Positions 1 to 9,150 of a stretch of 64,000 bases of DNA are shown here, in pieces. Numbering within the stretch: position 1 is the first letter of the stretch; each line of letters begins with the position of its first letter. The notes under the pieces were generated by a model. The model did not search any database. It was not told the origin of the DNA and saw only the letters and a program-made list of their open reading frames with translations. The stretch spans positions 318,654 through 382,653 of the forward strand of contig NZ_JAGFNS010000001.1 of NCBI RefSeq assembly GCF_017592555.1. The letters run 5' to 3'. Both the position numbers and the translations under genes were made by a program. This DNA comes from Actinoplanes flavus. GTDB taxonomy: Bacteria; Actinomycetota; Actinomycetes; Mycobacteriales; Micromonosporaceae.

Positions 1-1073
1 TCGTAGCCGCTGCCGAACCGGCGGGGCTGGAACGTGCGGCGCAGCTGGTCCACCCGGTACAGCTCGCCACCCGGCTCGCCCAGCGGCGGGCCGAGCTGCG
101 GCTGCTGCGGGCCGTAACCCCCGCCGTACGGCGGGCCGCTCATCGGCGCGCCCGGCATCGGCGAACCCGGCATGGCCATCGGCGAACCCGGCATCGGGGC
201 GCCCGGCATCTGGCCGTAACCGCCGCGCGGGTCCCGGTCGGGCATCCGGATCTCGGCGGTCATGTCCGCCTTGCCGTGCCGGCCGGGCTCGAAACCGTCG
301 TAGCCGCCCTGGTCGTAACCACCCTGGTCGTAGCCGGGCGGCGGGCCGGGCCGCTGCGGAGGCTGCTGCTGCGGAGGCTGCTGCTGGCCGTAACCGGTGG
401 GCTCGTCGTACCGCCCGTACGGGTCGGGGCCGGGCGGAAGCTGCTGCTGCTGCCGCTGCGGCATCTGCGGGGGCATCATCCGGTCGTCACGCACCGGTGC
501 GGGCAGCCGCTCGGTCGGCGGGGACGCCATCCGGGCCGCCGGGTTCATGGCCGGGCCGGGCTGCTGCTGCGGGCCGCCGAAACCGCCCTGACCGGGCATG
601 CCCTGCGGCTGCATGCCGCCGCCCGGCGGGAAACCCTGGCCGGGAGGCGGGAAGCCCTGCCCCTGCGGCATGCCACCGGGGCCGCCGGGGCCACGGTCGA
701 AACCGCCACGGTCGAAGCCCTGGCCGGGGCCACCGGGCCCGGGGCCCCCCGACGGGGGGCCGGAGGCGGAGGCGGCGGTCAGGCCGCTGCGCATGGAGTC
801 GCGCATGGGATCCGGAGCGGGACGCCCGCCCCGCTCCTCGAACTCGGCGAGCTGCCGCTCCACCCGGTCGAGGTGCAGGTCGACCTGCCACTCGTCATAG
901 CCACCGAAGCGCACCCGGAAGACGACGTCGTGCACCTCCTGCGCCGCCACCGGCGGGCCGACCTGCTCCCCGGCCAGGGTCGCCTCGACCCGGTCCAGGA
1001 AGGCGTCGACCTCGTCGACCTTGTAGCCACGCCGCAGCGCACGCCTTCGGAAACGCTGCCCCTGACTCGTCAC
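1..1073 (-). CDS. DivIVA-domain protein with long Gly/Pro/Gln-rich tail (3' end outside window)
   Basis: A GTG at 1073 preceded by GGGAG five bases upstream opens a frame that stays open to the window edge, giving at least 357 residues. Two similar helical motifs lie at the N-terminus: GYKVDEVDAFLDRVEATL (about 16-33) and GYDEWQVDLHLDRVERQL (about 58-75). This is the DivIVA-domain pattern of actinobacterial polar-growth and septum-associated proteins. From about residue 90 the chain becomes low-complexity, rich in G, P, Q and M, with near-repeats such as MPGSPM and MPGAPM. It follows rlmN on the same strand after a 37-base gap. The role in cell-pole or envelope organisation is inferred from the domain. 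The tail is unlike Wag31 itself, so this is probably a paralog. The C-terminus is not visible. Confidence 0.7.
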   Translation of the reverse strand, partial: MTSQGQRFRRRALRRGYKVDEVDAFLDRVEATLAGEQVGPPVAAQEVHDVVFRVRFGGYDEWQVDLHLDRVERQLAEFEERGGRPAPDPMRDSMRSGLTAASASGPPSGGPGPGGPGQGFDRGGFDRGPGGPGGMPQGQGFPPPGQGFPPGGGMQPQGMPGQGGFGGPQQQPGPAMNPAARMASPPTERLPAPVRDDRMMPPQMPQRQQQQLPPGPDPYGRYDEPTGYGQQQPPQQQPPQRPGPPPGYDQGGYDQGGYDGFEPGRHGKADMTAEIRMPDRDPRGGYGQMPGAPMPGSPMAMPGSPMPGAPMSGPPYGGGYGPQQPQLGPPLGEPGGELYRVDQLRRTFQPRRFGSGY

Positions 1074-1110
1074 AACGTCTCCCACTCCGCTCGCTGGGAC
1101 CTACGCCCAG

Positions 1111-2289
1111 TCACTGTGCCACCTCCGCGTCGGCTGCGGCGCCCCCTGCGCTCGCGTGCGTCAGCTCGCCCGCGGCCAGTTGGCCGCATGCGCCGTCGAT
1201 CTCCCGCCCCCGGGTGTCGCGAACGGTCGTCGCGACGCCGGCCTCACGAAGCCGGCGGACGAACTCGCGCTCGACCGGTTTGGGACTGGCATCCCACTTG
1301 CTGCCCGGTGTCGGGTTGAGCGGGATGAGATTCACATGGGCCAGCTTGCCGTTCAGAAGGCGGCCCAACAGGTCGGCACGCCAGGGCTGATCGTTTACGT
1401 CCCGGATCAGGGCGTACTCGATGGAAACCCGACGGCCGGTCTGCGCCGCGTAGTCGAACGCGGCATCGAGCACCTCGGCCACCTTCCAACGCTGGTTGAC
1501 GGGCACAAGCTCATCGCGCAGATCATCATCGGGGGCATGCAGTGACAGCGCAAGAGTCACCGAGAGCTGTTCGGCGATCAACCGGCGCATTGCGGGCACC
1601 AAACCCACCGTGGACACGGTGATGTGCCGTTGTGACAGCCCGAGACCCTCCGGAGCGGGCGCGGTGAGGCGCCGCACCGCCTCGATGACCCGCGGATAGT
1701 TGGCCAGCGGCTCGCCCATCCCCATGAAGACCACCCGGGACAGGCGCGGCGGGGAACCGGTGACCGCGCCGGACGCCGCCACACCGGCCAGGTAGACCAC
1801 CTGGTCCACGATCTCCGCCACCGACAGGTTGCGGGTCAGGCCCTGCTGGCCGGTCGCGCAGAACGGGCAGGCCATACCGCAGCCGGCCTGGCTCGACACA
1901 CAGGCGGTCACCCGGTCGGGGTAACCCATCAGGACGCTCTCCACGAGGGCGCCGTCGTGCAGCTTCCACAGCGTCTTGCGGGTCGCGCCGTCGTCGCACG
2001 CCTGCTCCCGGATCGGGGTCAGCAGGGTGGGCAGCAGGTCCGCGGTGAGCCGCTCGCGGGCCGCGGCCGGCAGGTCGGTCATCTCGGAGACGTCCCGCAC
2101 CAGGCGGCCGAAGTAGTGGGTGGAGAGCTGCTTGGCCCGGAACGCCGGCTCGCCGAGGCTCGTCACCGCGCTCTTGCGGCCGGCGAGGTCCAGGTCGGCG
2201 AGGTGGCGTGGGGGCATGCTCGGGCGGCGGCGGGTGCTCACCGCGTCGGGCTGGTCGGGGCTGATCGGGATGACCGGAAGAATCGTCAT
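1111..2289 (-). CDS. rlmN: Dual-specificity rRNA/tRNA adenine-C2 methyltransferase RlmN
   Basis: 392 residues, the usual family length. RlmN is a cytoplasmic radical-SAM enzyme that methylates C2 of an adenine in 23S rRNA and of A37 in some tRNAs. The CxxxCxxC cluster motif is CGMACPFC (C137, C141, C144). C130 in ACVSSQAG corresponds to the second catalytic cysteine, and C368 in REIDGACGQ is the methyl-carrying cysteine. [13 protein letters not shown] at 188-200 is the glycine-rich SAM-binding segment. The ATG at 2289 is preceded by GGGAGA about ten bases upstream. It lies 43 bases after cdsA, and the two genes are probably co-transcribed. All catalytic residues are present and nothing is odd. 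Confidence 0.96.
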   Translation of the reverse strand: MTILPVIPISPDQPDAVSTRRRPSMPPRHLADLDLAGRKSAVTSLGEPAFRAKQLSTHYFGRLVRDVSEMTDLPAAARERLTADLLPTLLTPIREQACDDGATRKTLWKLHDGALVESVLMGYPDRVTACVSSQAGCGMACPFCATGQQGLTRNLSVAEIVDQVVYLAGVAASGAVTGSPPRLSRVVFMGMGEPLANYPRVIEAVRRLTAPAPEGLGLSQRHITVSTVGLVPAMRRLIAEQLSVTLALSLHAPDDDLRDELVPVNQRWKVAEVLDAAFDYAAQTGRRVSIEYALIRDVNDQPWRADLLGRLLNGKLAHVNLIPLNPTPGSKWDASPKPVEREFVRRLREAGVATTVRDTRGREIDGACGQLAAGELTHASAGGAAADAEVAQ

Positions 2290-2332
2290 GGCGTATCCAG
2301 TCTCCCACGTCCGCGGAGTCTCTCGCCCATTG

Positions 2333-3286
2333 CTAGCTCGGGGCGATGATCGCGAAGAGCAGGTACGCGGTCGGAACGGCGAACAGGATCGAGTCCAGCC
2401 GGTCCATCAGGCCGCCGTGCCCGGGCAGCAGGTTGCTCATGTCCTTCACGCCGAGATCCCGCTTGAGCATGGACTCGGCCAGGTCGCCGAGCACCGCCAC
2501 CACCGAGATGACCGCGCCGAACAGCAGGCCCCCGTAGACCGGCACGTCGAGCAGGAAGAAGAGCAGGGCGCCGCTGCCGATGGCGGCCGCCGTGACCGAA
2601 CCGGCGAAGCCCTCCCACGACTTCTTCGGACTGATCTTCGGAGCCATCGGGTGCTTGCCGAGGAAGACGCCGGCGGCGTACCCACCGGTGTCCGAGAGCA
2701 CCACGGCGACCAGGGTGCAGATCACCCGCAGCGGGCCGTCGTCCATCTGCACCAGCATGGCCGCGAAGGCCAGCAGGAACGGGCCGTAGACGGCGATCAG
2801 GAGGCTGGGGGTGAAGTCCCGGCGGACCGCGGCCACCCCGTCGGCGAGCCGCCACAGGACCGCGGCGCCGACCGTGGCCACCAGGCCCAGGGTCAGCGCG
2901 TCGACGCCCTCGAACCAGGCCAGGCCGATCATCACGGTGCTGCCGGCGATCAGCGGGATCAGCGGCGGGCGGGCGCCGGTGGTGGCCAGCGCGCGGGCCA
3001 TCTCCCAGGCGCCGACGCCGGAGGCCACCACGAGGACGCCCAGCAGGGCGATCGGCTCGATCAGCAGGGACGCCAGGACGATCAGGCCCAGGCTGAGGCC
3101 GACCGCGATGGCGGCGGGCAGGTTACGCCCCGCGCGGCCGCCGCCCTGCGGCTTGCGGCCCTTCCCGGCACGGCGACGGCCCTTGCCGCCGCTCCTGGCG
3201 TTCTCCGCCGGCTGCGGGTTACCGGGCTCGATCATCGATTCCGTTCCGGGGTACGCGGGCGGCGCCGCCGCTGGTTGCAAAGACAA
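2333..3286 (-). CDS. cdsA: Phosphatidate cytidylyltransferase (CDP-diglyceride synthase)
   Basis: Makes CDP-diacylglycerol from phosphatidic acid and CTP at the membrane, the entry point of phospholipid synthesis. There are several hydrophobic segments, and the C-terminal third carries the family signature: [20 protein letters not shown] followed by [17 protein letters not shown] and [10 protein letters not shown] are further conserved pieces. The longest frame starts at a TTG (3286) with AGGGG upstream. An in-frame ATG at 3235 (MIEPGNPQP), preceded by GGAACGG, is an equally possible start and would remove a low-complexity leader. A basic, glycine-rich stretch ([21 protein letters not shown]..) precedes the first membrane segment. 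It lies downstream of frr behind a hairpin and upstream of rlmN, the common actinobacterial order. Confidence 0.95.
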   Translation of the reverse strand: MSLQPAAAPPAYPGTESMIEPGNPQPAENARSGGKGRRRAGKGRKPQGGGRAGRNLPAAIAVGLSLGLIVLASLLIEPIALLGVLVVASGVGAWEMARALATTGARPPLIPLIAGSTVMIGLAWFEGVDALTLGLVATVGAAVLWRLADGVAAVRRDFTPSLLIAVYGPFLLAFAAMLVQMDDGPLRVICTLVAVVLSDTGGYAAGVFLGKHPMAPKISPKKSWEGFAGSVTAAAIGSGALLFFLLDVPVYGGLLFGAVISVVAVLGDLAESMLKRDLGVKDMSNLLPGHGGLMDRLDSILFAVPTAYLLFAIIAPS

Positions 3287-3408
3287 TGCCGACCCCTACC
3301 TCATGCTCACTGAAACCGTGCAGAGCGTACTGCAAAGGTGACGGTTGAACAGGGTTCGAGGTGGCCGGGAATTTAACCATCCGTGAACCGAGACCGGCCG
3401 AACAGGCG

Positions 3409-3447
3409 GAAGCCCGGCGCACCTGACGGCGAGGCGGGCCGGGCTTC
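3409..3447 (-). terminator. Hairpin after frr
   Basis: GAAGCCCGGC (3409-3418) pairs perfectly with GCCGGGCTTC (3438-3447) across a 19-base loop. It lies 9 bases past the frr stop on the minus strand. No strong U-tract follows, as is usual for GC-rich actinobacteria. It probably ends the rpsB-tsf-pyrH-frr transcript, which would give cdsA its own promoter somewhere in 3287-3408. I see no convincing promoter there. Confidence 0.6.
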
Positions 3448-3456
3448 GTCCGGTGC

Positions 3457-4014
3457 TCAGACCTCGAGCAACTCGGCTTCCTTGTGCTTGAGGAGTTCGT
3501 CGATCGAGGCGACGTAGCGATGGGTCACGTCGTCGAGTTCCTTCTCCGCGCGACGGCCCTCGTCCTCGCCGGTGTCGCCGTCCTTGACCAGCTTGTCGAT
3601 CTGGTCCTTGGCCTTGCGGCGGACGTTCCGGATGGCGACACGGCCGTCCTCGGCCTTGCCACGGGCCACCTTGATCATCTCTCGGCGGCGCTCCTCCGTC
3701 ATCTGCGGGAGGTGGATGCGCAGCTGCGTACCCTCGTTGTTGGGGTTGACTCCCAGATCGGAGTCACGGATCGCCCGCTCGATCGGACCCAGCTGGGACG
3801 CGTCATAGGGCTTCACGATGACCATGCGCGGCTCCGGGACGCCGACGGACGCCATCTGCGTCACCGGCGTGGGCGCGCCGTAGTAGTCGACCAGGATCTT
3901 GGAGAACATCGCGGGAGTAGCCCGGCCGGTACGGATGGCGGCGAACTCCTCCTTGGCGTGCTCGACCGCGCTCTCCATCTTCTCCTCGGCCTCGAAGAGG
4001 GTTTCCTCGATCAC
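3457..4014 (-). CDS. frr: Ribosome recycling factor
   Basis: 185 residues, the exact family size. RRF releases mRNA and tRNA from the post-termination ribosome together with EF-G. Family landmarks are visible: [11 protein letters not shown] near residue 27, [16 protein letters not shown] near 67, and [20 protein letters not shown] near 86-105, followed by a helical C-terminus (RRKAKDQID). The start is GTG at 4014 with AAGGAGG about 11 bases upstream. It is the last gene of the rpsB-tsf-pyrH-frr series and is followed by a hairpin. Confidence 0.98.
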   Translation of the reverse strand: MIEETLFEAEEKMESAVEHAKEEFAAIRTGRATPAMFSKILVDYYGAPTPVTQMASVGVPEPRMVIVKPYDASQLGPIERAIRDSDLGVNPNNEGTQLRIHLPQMTEERRREMIKVARGKAEDGRVAIRNVRRKAKDQIDKLVKDGDTGEDEGRRAEKELDDVTHRYVASIDELLKHKEAELLEV

Positions 4015-4072
4015 CGGCTCTTCTCGCCTCCTTGCTGTCTTCGGTGGTGCGGGATGTGGGGACGGAGCGCGA

Positions 4073-4834
4073 TCAGTCGGCGGTGATCAGGGTCCCGATC
4101 CGCTCGCCGGCACACGCGCGCACGATGGTGTCGTCGCCCTCGGCGCCGAAGACCAGCATCGGGAGCTTGTTCTCCTCGCAGAGGCTGAACGCGGCCTGGT
4201 CGGCCACCCGCAGCCCGCGCTGGAGGACGCCCTGGAAGGTGATGGTCTCCAGTTTCCGGGCGGTGGGGTCGATCCGGGGGTCGGCGGTGTAGACCCCGTC
4301 CACGCCGTTCTTGCTCATCAGCACCATGTCCGCGTGGATCTCCAGCGCGCGCTGGGCGGTCACCGTGTCGGTGGAGAAGTACGGCATGCCGGCGCCCGCG
4401 CCGAAGATCACGACCCGGCCCTTCTCCAGGTGACGGATCGCACGGAGAGGGAGGTACGGCTCGGCGACCTGGGCCATCGTGATGGCGGTCTGCACACGGG
4501 TCTCGATGCCCTCCTTCTCCAGGAAGTCCTGGAGGGCCAGGCAGTTCATCACCGTGCCGAGCATGCCCATGTAGTCCGCCCGGTTGCGGTCCATGCCGCG
4601 CTTCTGCAGCTCCGCGCCGCGGAAGAAGTTGCCGCCGCCGACCACCACGGCGACCTGGATGCCGCGCCGCGTCACGGTCGCGATCTGCTTCGCCAGCGAC
4701 TGGACCACGTCGGGCTCGACCCCGACCGCGCCGCCGCCGAAGACTTCGCCGGAGAGTTTGAGCACGACCCGCCGTGGCCGCATGGGCGGCGGGTTCTCGT
4801 CAACCGTGGCGGACTGCTCGGTCACCATCGTCAT
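4073..4834 (-). CDS. pyrH: Uridylate kinase
   Basis: 253 residues. Phosphorylates UMP to UDP; bacterial UMP kinases are hexameric enzymes of the amino-acid-kinase fold. Visible motifs are [15 protein letters not shown] (residues 21-35), [39 protein letters not shown] and [15 protein letters not shown]. The first 18 residues (to NPPPM) are an extension, common in actinobacteria, so M18 could be an alternative start. It lies between tsf and frr with gaps of about 100 and 58 bases and is probably one transcript with them. Confidence 0.97.
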   Translation of the reverse strand: MTMVTEQSATVDENPPPMRPRRVVLKLSGEVFGGGAVGVEPDVVQSLAKQIATVTRRGIQVAVVVGGGNFFRGAELQKRGMDRNRADYMGMLGTVMNCLALQDFLEKEGIETRVQTAITMAQVAEPYLPLRAIRHLEKGRVVIFGAGAGMPYFSTDTVTAQRALEIHADMVLMSKNGVDGVYTADPRIDPTARKLETITFQGVLQRGLRVADQAAFSLCEENKLPMLVFGAEGDDTIVRACAGERIGTLITAD

Positions 4835-4935
4835 GAGACCCGCCTTTCCTTCGCTATCTGCAGGAGACCTTATGCGACCGGGAGGCCGGGCGCTGAATCG
4901 CGTACCCGACCTCCCGTGCCACAGCGTTACTCGCC

Positions 4936-5766
4936 TTACTCCTGGCCGACCTCGTACCGGACGAAGCGGGTGACCTCGATGCCGGACTCGCTGACGACCT
5001 GCTTGACCGTCTTCTTGTTGTCGACGACCGAAGCCTGCTCGAGCAGGACGAAGTCCTTGAAGAAGGAGTTCACCCGACCCTCGATGATCTTGGGCAGAGC
5101 CTGCTCCGGCTTGCCCTCCTCACGAGCGGTCTGCTCGGCCACGCGGCGCTCGGTCTCGACGACCTCGGCCGGGACCTCCTCGCGGGTCAGGAACTTCGGG
5201 CGCATCGCGGCGATCTGCATGCCGACCGCGCGGGCGTCGTTGTCGGCCGCCTCGTCGCTCTTGCCGGTGTACTGCACCAGGACGCCGACCTGCGGCGGCA
5301 GGTCCTGCGCCTTGCGGTGCAGGTAGACCGCGACGGTGCCGTCGACGATCGTGAAGCGGTTGACCACGATCTTCTCGCCGATCTTGGCGGCGTAGTCCTG
5401 GACCAGGTCGGCGACGGTCTTGCCGTCCTCGATCGTGGCGGCCAGCAGCGCGGCGGCGTCAGCGATCTTGTTGGCCTCACCGAACTTGACGAGCCGGTCG
5501 CCCAGGGCCACGAAGTCCGGGGTCTTGGCGACGAAGTCGGTCTCGCAGTTCAGCTCGAGCAGCGCGCCGCCCGAGTGGCTGACGATGCCGTTCGCGGCGG
5601 TCCGGCCGGCCCGCTTGCCGACGTCCTTCGCACCCTTGATGCGGAGGAACTCGACAGCCTTGTCGAAGTCGCCCTCGGACTCCTCGAGCGCCTTCTTGCA
5701 GTCCATCATGCCGGCACCGGTGAGGTCGCGGAGCTTCTTGACGTCCGCGGCGGTGTAGTTAGCCAT
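4936..5766 (-). CDS. tsf: Translation elongation factor Ts
   Basis: EF-Ts is the guanine-nucleotide exchange factor for EF-Tu. The start is placed at the ATG at 5766 because the product then begins [17 protein letters not shown], the family N-terminus (UBA-like domain), and GAGAAG precedes it. The open frame continues upstream into non-homologous sequence. The protein has 276 residues. The conserved [18 protein letters not shown] block and the C-terminal exchange domain are intact. It follows rpsB by 29 bases, the universal rpsB-tsf pair. Confidence 0.97.
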   Translation of the reverse strand: MANYTAADVKKLRDLTGAGMMDCKKALEESEGDFDKAVEFLRIKGAKDVGKRAGRTAANGIVSHSGGALLELNCETDFVAKTPDFVALGDRLVKFGEANKIADAAALLAATIEDGKTVADLVQDYAAKIGEKIVVNRFTIVDGTVAVYLHRKAQDLPPQVGVLVQYTGKSDEAADNDARAVGMQIAAMRPKFLTREEVPAEVVETERRVAEQTAREEGKPEQALPKIIEGRVNSFFKDFVLLEQASVVDNKKTVKQVVSESGIEVTRFVRYEVGQE

Positions 5767-5795
5767 GACTCTTCTCTCGATGTCAGTCGGTCGAG

Positions 5796-6647
5796 TTACT
5801 CGGCGGGGACGGCGGCGGCCGGAGCGGCGGCGGCCGGCTCCTCGGCCTTCTTCTCGGCGCCCTCGTAGAGGTCCCGCTCCCACTCGGGCAGCGGCTCGCC
5901 GGCGGCGACGGTGCCCGCCTCGGGCTTCTCGTCGGCGTTGCCACCGCGGCCACGGCCGGAGCGGGCGATCAGGCCCTCGGCGACGGCGCTGGCGACGACC
6001 TTGGTCAGCAGCTCGGCGGAGCGGATCGCGTCGTCGTTGCCCGGGATCGGGAAGTCGACCTCGTCCGGGTCGCAGTTGGTGTCCAGCACCGCGATGACCG
6101 GGATGTTGAGCTTCCGGGCCTCGTCGACCGCGATGTGCTCCTTCTTGGTGTCCACGACCCAGATCGCCGACGGCACCTTGGTCATGTCACGCAGACCACC
6201 GAGGGTCTTGGTGAGCTTCTCCTTCTCGCGGGAGAGCTGGAGGGTCTCCTTCTTGGTGTAACCGGCGGCGGTGCCGCTCAGGTCACCCAGGGCCTCGAGC
6301 TCCTTCATCCGCTGAAGGCGCTTGTACACCGTCTGGAAGTTGGTCAGCATGCCACCGAGCCAGCGGTGGTTGACATACGGCTGGCCGACCCGGGTCGCCT
6401 GCTCGGCGATGGCCTCCTGCGCCTGCTTCTTGGTGCCGACGAAGAGGATGTGGCCACCCTCGGCGACGGTGTCCCGGATGAAGCTGTACGCCTTCTCGAT
6501 GTAGTCGAGGGTCTGGCGCAGGTCGATGATGTAGATGCCGTTGCGCTCGGTGAAGATGAAGCGCTTCATCTTCGGGTTCCAGCGCCGGGTCTGGTGCCCG
6601 AAGTGGACACCGCTCTCCAGCAGCTGACGCATGGTCACGACGGCCAT
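5796..6647 (-). CDS. rpsB: 30S ribosomal protein S2
   Basis: The start is set at the ATG at 6647, giving [19 protein letters not shown], the conserved S2 N-terminus. The open frame extends 25 codons further upstream without homology. The product is 283 residues. Family motifs [21 protein letters not shown] (first 20: [20 protein letters not shown]), [11 protein letters not shown] and [16 protein letters not shown] are present. The C-terminus carries an Ala/Glu-rich extension ([16 protein letters not shown]), typical of high-GC actinobacterial S2. It is the first gene of the tsf-pyrH-frr series and has a hairpin in its leader. Confidence 0.97.
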   Translation of the reverse strand: MAVVTMRQLLESGVHFGHQTRRWNPKMKRFIFTERNGIYIIDLRQTLDYIEKAYSFIRDTVAEGGHILFVGTKKQAQEAIAEQATRVGQPYVNHRWLGGMLTNFQTVYKRLQRMKELEALGDLSGTAAGYTKKETLQLSREKEKLTKTLGGLRDMTKVPSAIWVVDTKKEHIAVDEARKLNIPVIAVLDTNCDPDEVDFPIPGNDDAIRSAELLTKVVASAVAEGLIARSGRGRGGNADEKPEAGTVAAGEPLPEWERDLYEGAEKKAEEPAAAAPAAAVPAE

Positions 6648-6995
6648 GGTTGGCACTCCCTGATCTTCCCTGGTTGTCACGCCCACCGGCGGTGGGCGTC
6701 CTGGCGCCCGGTCGGCGGCCACGGTCGGACCCGACGAGATCGGGACCAGGGAGGGCCGCCGCCGACGACCGTTACTCTGAGTGACTCAGATCACGGCGCG
6801 TTCGGAGGGCGCGCGAGGTCGACCGCGTGGGCGGTCGCCGCCGACAAGCATACGCCAAGCCCCGCGCCGGGCCGGTCCACCCTCTTGTCTTGGGTCGCTA
6901 CCACGATCCGGCGGACGGTCGGCGGTCATCCACAGCGCCGCACGGCCCACAGGGCGCCGAGCGGGCCGCCGCGATCGGTGCCACCGTGCCGGGTC
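6648..6995. promoter_or_regulatory. Divergent rpsB/yraN intergenic region with leader hairpin and palindrome
   Basis: 348 bases between the divergent rpsB and yraN starts. In the rpsB leader, ACGCCCACC (6679-6687) and GGTGGGCGT (6691-6699) form a perfect 9-bp stem with a 3-base loop, 32 bases before the rpsB start. It could be an attenuator or an S2 autoregulatory element (inference). Further up, CTGAGTGACTCAG (6777-6789) is a perfect 13-base palindrome beside GAGTAACG on the minus strand, a possible operator or promoter site. No clear -35/-10 pair could be assigned. I see no coding sequence in the remainder. Confidence 0.4.
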
Positions 6996-7355
6996 ATGAC
7001 GACTCAGCGACGGGCGGTCGGCGCGTACGGCGAACGACTGGCCGCCCGGCACCTCCAGGACAGCGGCCTGATCCTGCTGCAACGCAACTGGCGCTGCGCC
7101 GACGGCGAGGTCGACCTGATCCTGCGTGACGGCGACGACCTGGTCTTCTGCGAGGTGAAGACCCGCCGCACGGCGACCTTCGGTCCGCCGGCGGCCGCGG
7201 TGAGCCACCGCAAGGTGCGCAAGTTGCGCCAGTTGGCGGCTCGCTGGCTGACCGAGACGGGGGTACGGGGACAGCGCATCCGTTTCGACGTGGTGGAGGT
7301 CCTGCCGCAACCACGTGGCGCCACCCGCCTCGTACACATCAGGAGCGCCTTCTGA
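6996..7355 (+). CDS. yraN: UPF0102 family protein YraN (nuclease-like fold)
   Basis: 119 residues, the family size. It has the pattern of UPF0102: GAYGERLAARHLQDSGLILL, then NWRCADGEVDLILRDGDDL, VFCEVKTRR and a later basic segment. The E, D and ExK residues match the restriction-endonuclease-like core, so it may be a DNA-processing nuclease, but its function is not established. The start is the ATG at 6996; the frame continues upstream across the rpsB region without homology. Its stop overlaps the comM start by one base (TGATG). The yraN-comM-dprA order is standard and fits a role in DNA uptake or recombination. Confidence 0.93.
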   Translation: MTTQRRAVGAYGERLAARHLQDSGLILLQRNWRCADGEVDLILRDGDDLVFCEVKTRRTATFGPPAAAVSHRKVRKLRQLAARWLTETGVRGQRIRFDVVEVLPQPRGATRLVHIRSAF

Positions 7356-8890
7356 TGAGCTACGCCCGGGTGCTCTGCGTCGGCCTCGCCGGGGTGGCCG
7401 GCCACCTCGTCGAAGTCGAGGCCGACCTGTCCGCCGGCCTGCCCGCGCTGGCCCTCACCGGTTTGCCCGACACCGCGCTCAACGAGGCCCGCGACCGGGT
7501 CCGGGCCGCCGTGGTGAACTCCGGACGGGACTGGCCCAACCGCCGGATCACGGTGAACCTGCTGCCCGCCGCCCTGCCCAAGCACGGCAGCGCCTTCGAC
7601 CTGGCGATCGCCGCCGCGGTGCTGGCCGGCGCCGGTGAGCTGCCGCCGGCGCCGCTCGACCGGGTCGTGCTGCTCGGCGAGCTCGGCCTCGACGGCACGG
7701 TACGACCGGTGCGCGGCGTGCTGCCGATGGTGGCCGCGGCGGTCCGGGCCGGGATCACCCGCGTCATCGTGCCGGCCGGCAACGCGCGGGAGGCGACCGT
7801 CGTGCCGGGCGTCACCGTCCGGGCCGTCGACACCCTGCACCGCCTCGTCGAGTTCGCCCGCGGCGAGGCGGCGCTGCTCGATCCGCCGGACGCACCGGAG
7901 ACGACCGAGCCGCCCGGCCCCGACCTGGCCGACGTGGCCGGCCAGGAGATCGGCCGGTACGCCCTGGAGATCGCCGCGGCCGGCGGCCATCACCTGGCCC
8001 TCTTCGGCCCGCCCGGCTCCGGCAAGACGATGCTCGCCGAGCGGCTCCCGTCCATCCTGCCGGAGCTCGACGACGACGCCGCCCTCGAGGTCACCGCTCT
8101 CCAGTCGATCGCCGGGGTGCTGCCGCCGGACGGGCGGCTGATCCGCCGTCCGCCGTTCCAGGCGCCACACCACAGCTCGTCACTCGCGGCCCTGGTCGGC
8201 GGCGGCTCCGGGCTGATCCGGCCGGGCGCGCTCAGCCTGGCCCACCGGGGCGTGCTCTTCCTCGACGAGGTGCCCGAGATGAGCCGCGGCACGCTCCAGG
8301 CGCTGCGGCAACCCCTGGAGAGCGGCCGGGTGGTGCTGTCCCGGGCCCGCGGCACCACCGAGTACCCGGCCCGGGCACAGCTGGTCGTCGCCGCGAACCC
8401 GTGCCCCTGCGCCAGCCCGGCCGGGGACCACGCCTGCCAGTGCACGCCCCTGGTCCGGCGCCGCTATCTGGGCAAGCTGTCCGGGCCGCTGCTCGACCGC
8501 ATCGACATGAAGATCCACCTGCTGCCGGTGCGGGCCGCCCAGCTGACCGTCGCCACCGAACCCGCCGAGCCGTCCACCGCCGTCGCGGTCCGGGTGGCCC
8601 GAGCCCGTACGGCGGCCGCGGCCCGGTGGGCGACCGGCGGCTGGCGGGTCAACGCCGAGGTGCCCGGGCACCGGCTGCGGCGGCCGCCGTGGCGGTTGCC
8701 ACCCCGGGACACGGCCGTCCTGCACGACGCCCTGGAGATCGGGGTGCTGTCGGCGCGCGGCTTCGACCGGTGCCTGCGGCTGGCCTGGACCATCGCCGAC
8801 CTGGACGGGCGGGACCGGCCCGCGGTGGGGGACGTCTGTGAGGCGTACCAGCTGCGCATGGGTGAGCCCACCACCCGCGCCGCCGCGTGA
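7355..8890 (+). CDS. comM: YifB/ComM family Mg-chelatase-like AAA+ ATPase
   Basis: 511 residues, full family length. ComM-type proteins are hexameric helicases that help branch migration during integration of transforming DNA. An N-terminal S5/Lon-protease-like fold carries GLPDTALNEARDRVRAAV near residue 36. Walker A is GPPGSGKT (218-225), and Walker B is HRGVLFLDE with EMSRGTLQALRQPLESG after it. The cysteine cluster NPCPCASPAG...ACQC and LLDRIDMKIHL are family hallmarks. The ATG overlaps the yraN stop by one base, so translation is probably coupled. Natural transformation is not established in this group, so the biological role here is inferred. Confidence 0.95.
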   Translation: MSYARVLCVGLAGVAGHLVEVEADLSAGLPALALTGLPDTALNEARDRVRAAVVNSGRDWPNRRITVNLLPAALPKHGSAFDLAIAAAVLAGAGELPPAPLDRVVLLGELGLDGTVRPVRGVLPMVAAAVRAGITRVIVPAGNAREATVVPGVTVRAVDTLHRLVEFARGEAALLDPPDAPETTEPPGPDLADVAGQEIGRYALEIAAAGGHHLALFGPPGSGKTMLAERLPSILPELDDDAALEVTALQSIAGVLPPDGRLIRRPPFQAPHHSSSLAALVGGGSGLIRPGALSLAHRGVLFLDEVPEMSRGTLQALRQPLESGRVVLSRARGTTEYPARAQLVVAANPCPCASPAGDHACQCTPLVRRRYLGKLSGPLLDRIDMKIHLLPVRAAQLTVATEPAEPSTAVAVRVARARTAAAARWATGGWRVNAEVPGHRLRRPPWRLPPRDTAVLHDALEIGVLSARGFDRCLRLAWTIADLDGRDRPAVGDVCEAYQLRMGEPTTRAAA

Positions 8891-9057
8891 CGCCCGCTCC
8901 CGCCCGTCACCCTCGGCCCGCCGTTCGCCCCACCCGCTCCCCCACCTTCACCCACCGCCGCCGGCTGCTTCGACTCGGGGCGACCGCTTCACCGACCCGG
9001 TGCGGTGCGCCTGACCGCATCGGTGGCCTCCGTCGTACGTCCTTTTTGGAGTTTCTG

Positions 9058-9150
9058 ATGAATTTCGCCACGACCCGTGCCGTAAGCCGTGCGGCGCTCG
9101 TCGCCGTGATCGCCGTTGTTCTCGTGATCGCCGCGGGATGCCCGTCATGA
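9058..9150 (+). CDS. 30-residue lipoprotein-signal-like micro-ORF coupled to dprA
   Basis: ATG at 9058 with TTTGGAG seven bases upstream, a good ribosome site. The product is 30 residues: a short positively charged N-terminus (MNFATTRAVSRAAL), a hydrophobic stretch (VAVIAVVLVIAAG), then C-P-S and stop. VIAAGC resembles a lipobox, so it looks like a lipoprotein signal peptide with only two residues after the cysteine. Its TGA overlaps the dprA ATG at 9147 (ATGA), as in translationally coupled pairs. It could be a tiny membrane peptide, a leader peptide controlling dprA, or a decayed gene remnant. I know of no named family. Confidence 0.45.
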   Translation: MNFATTRAVSRAALVAVIAVVLVIAAGCPS

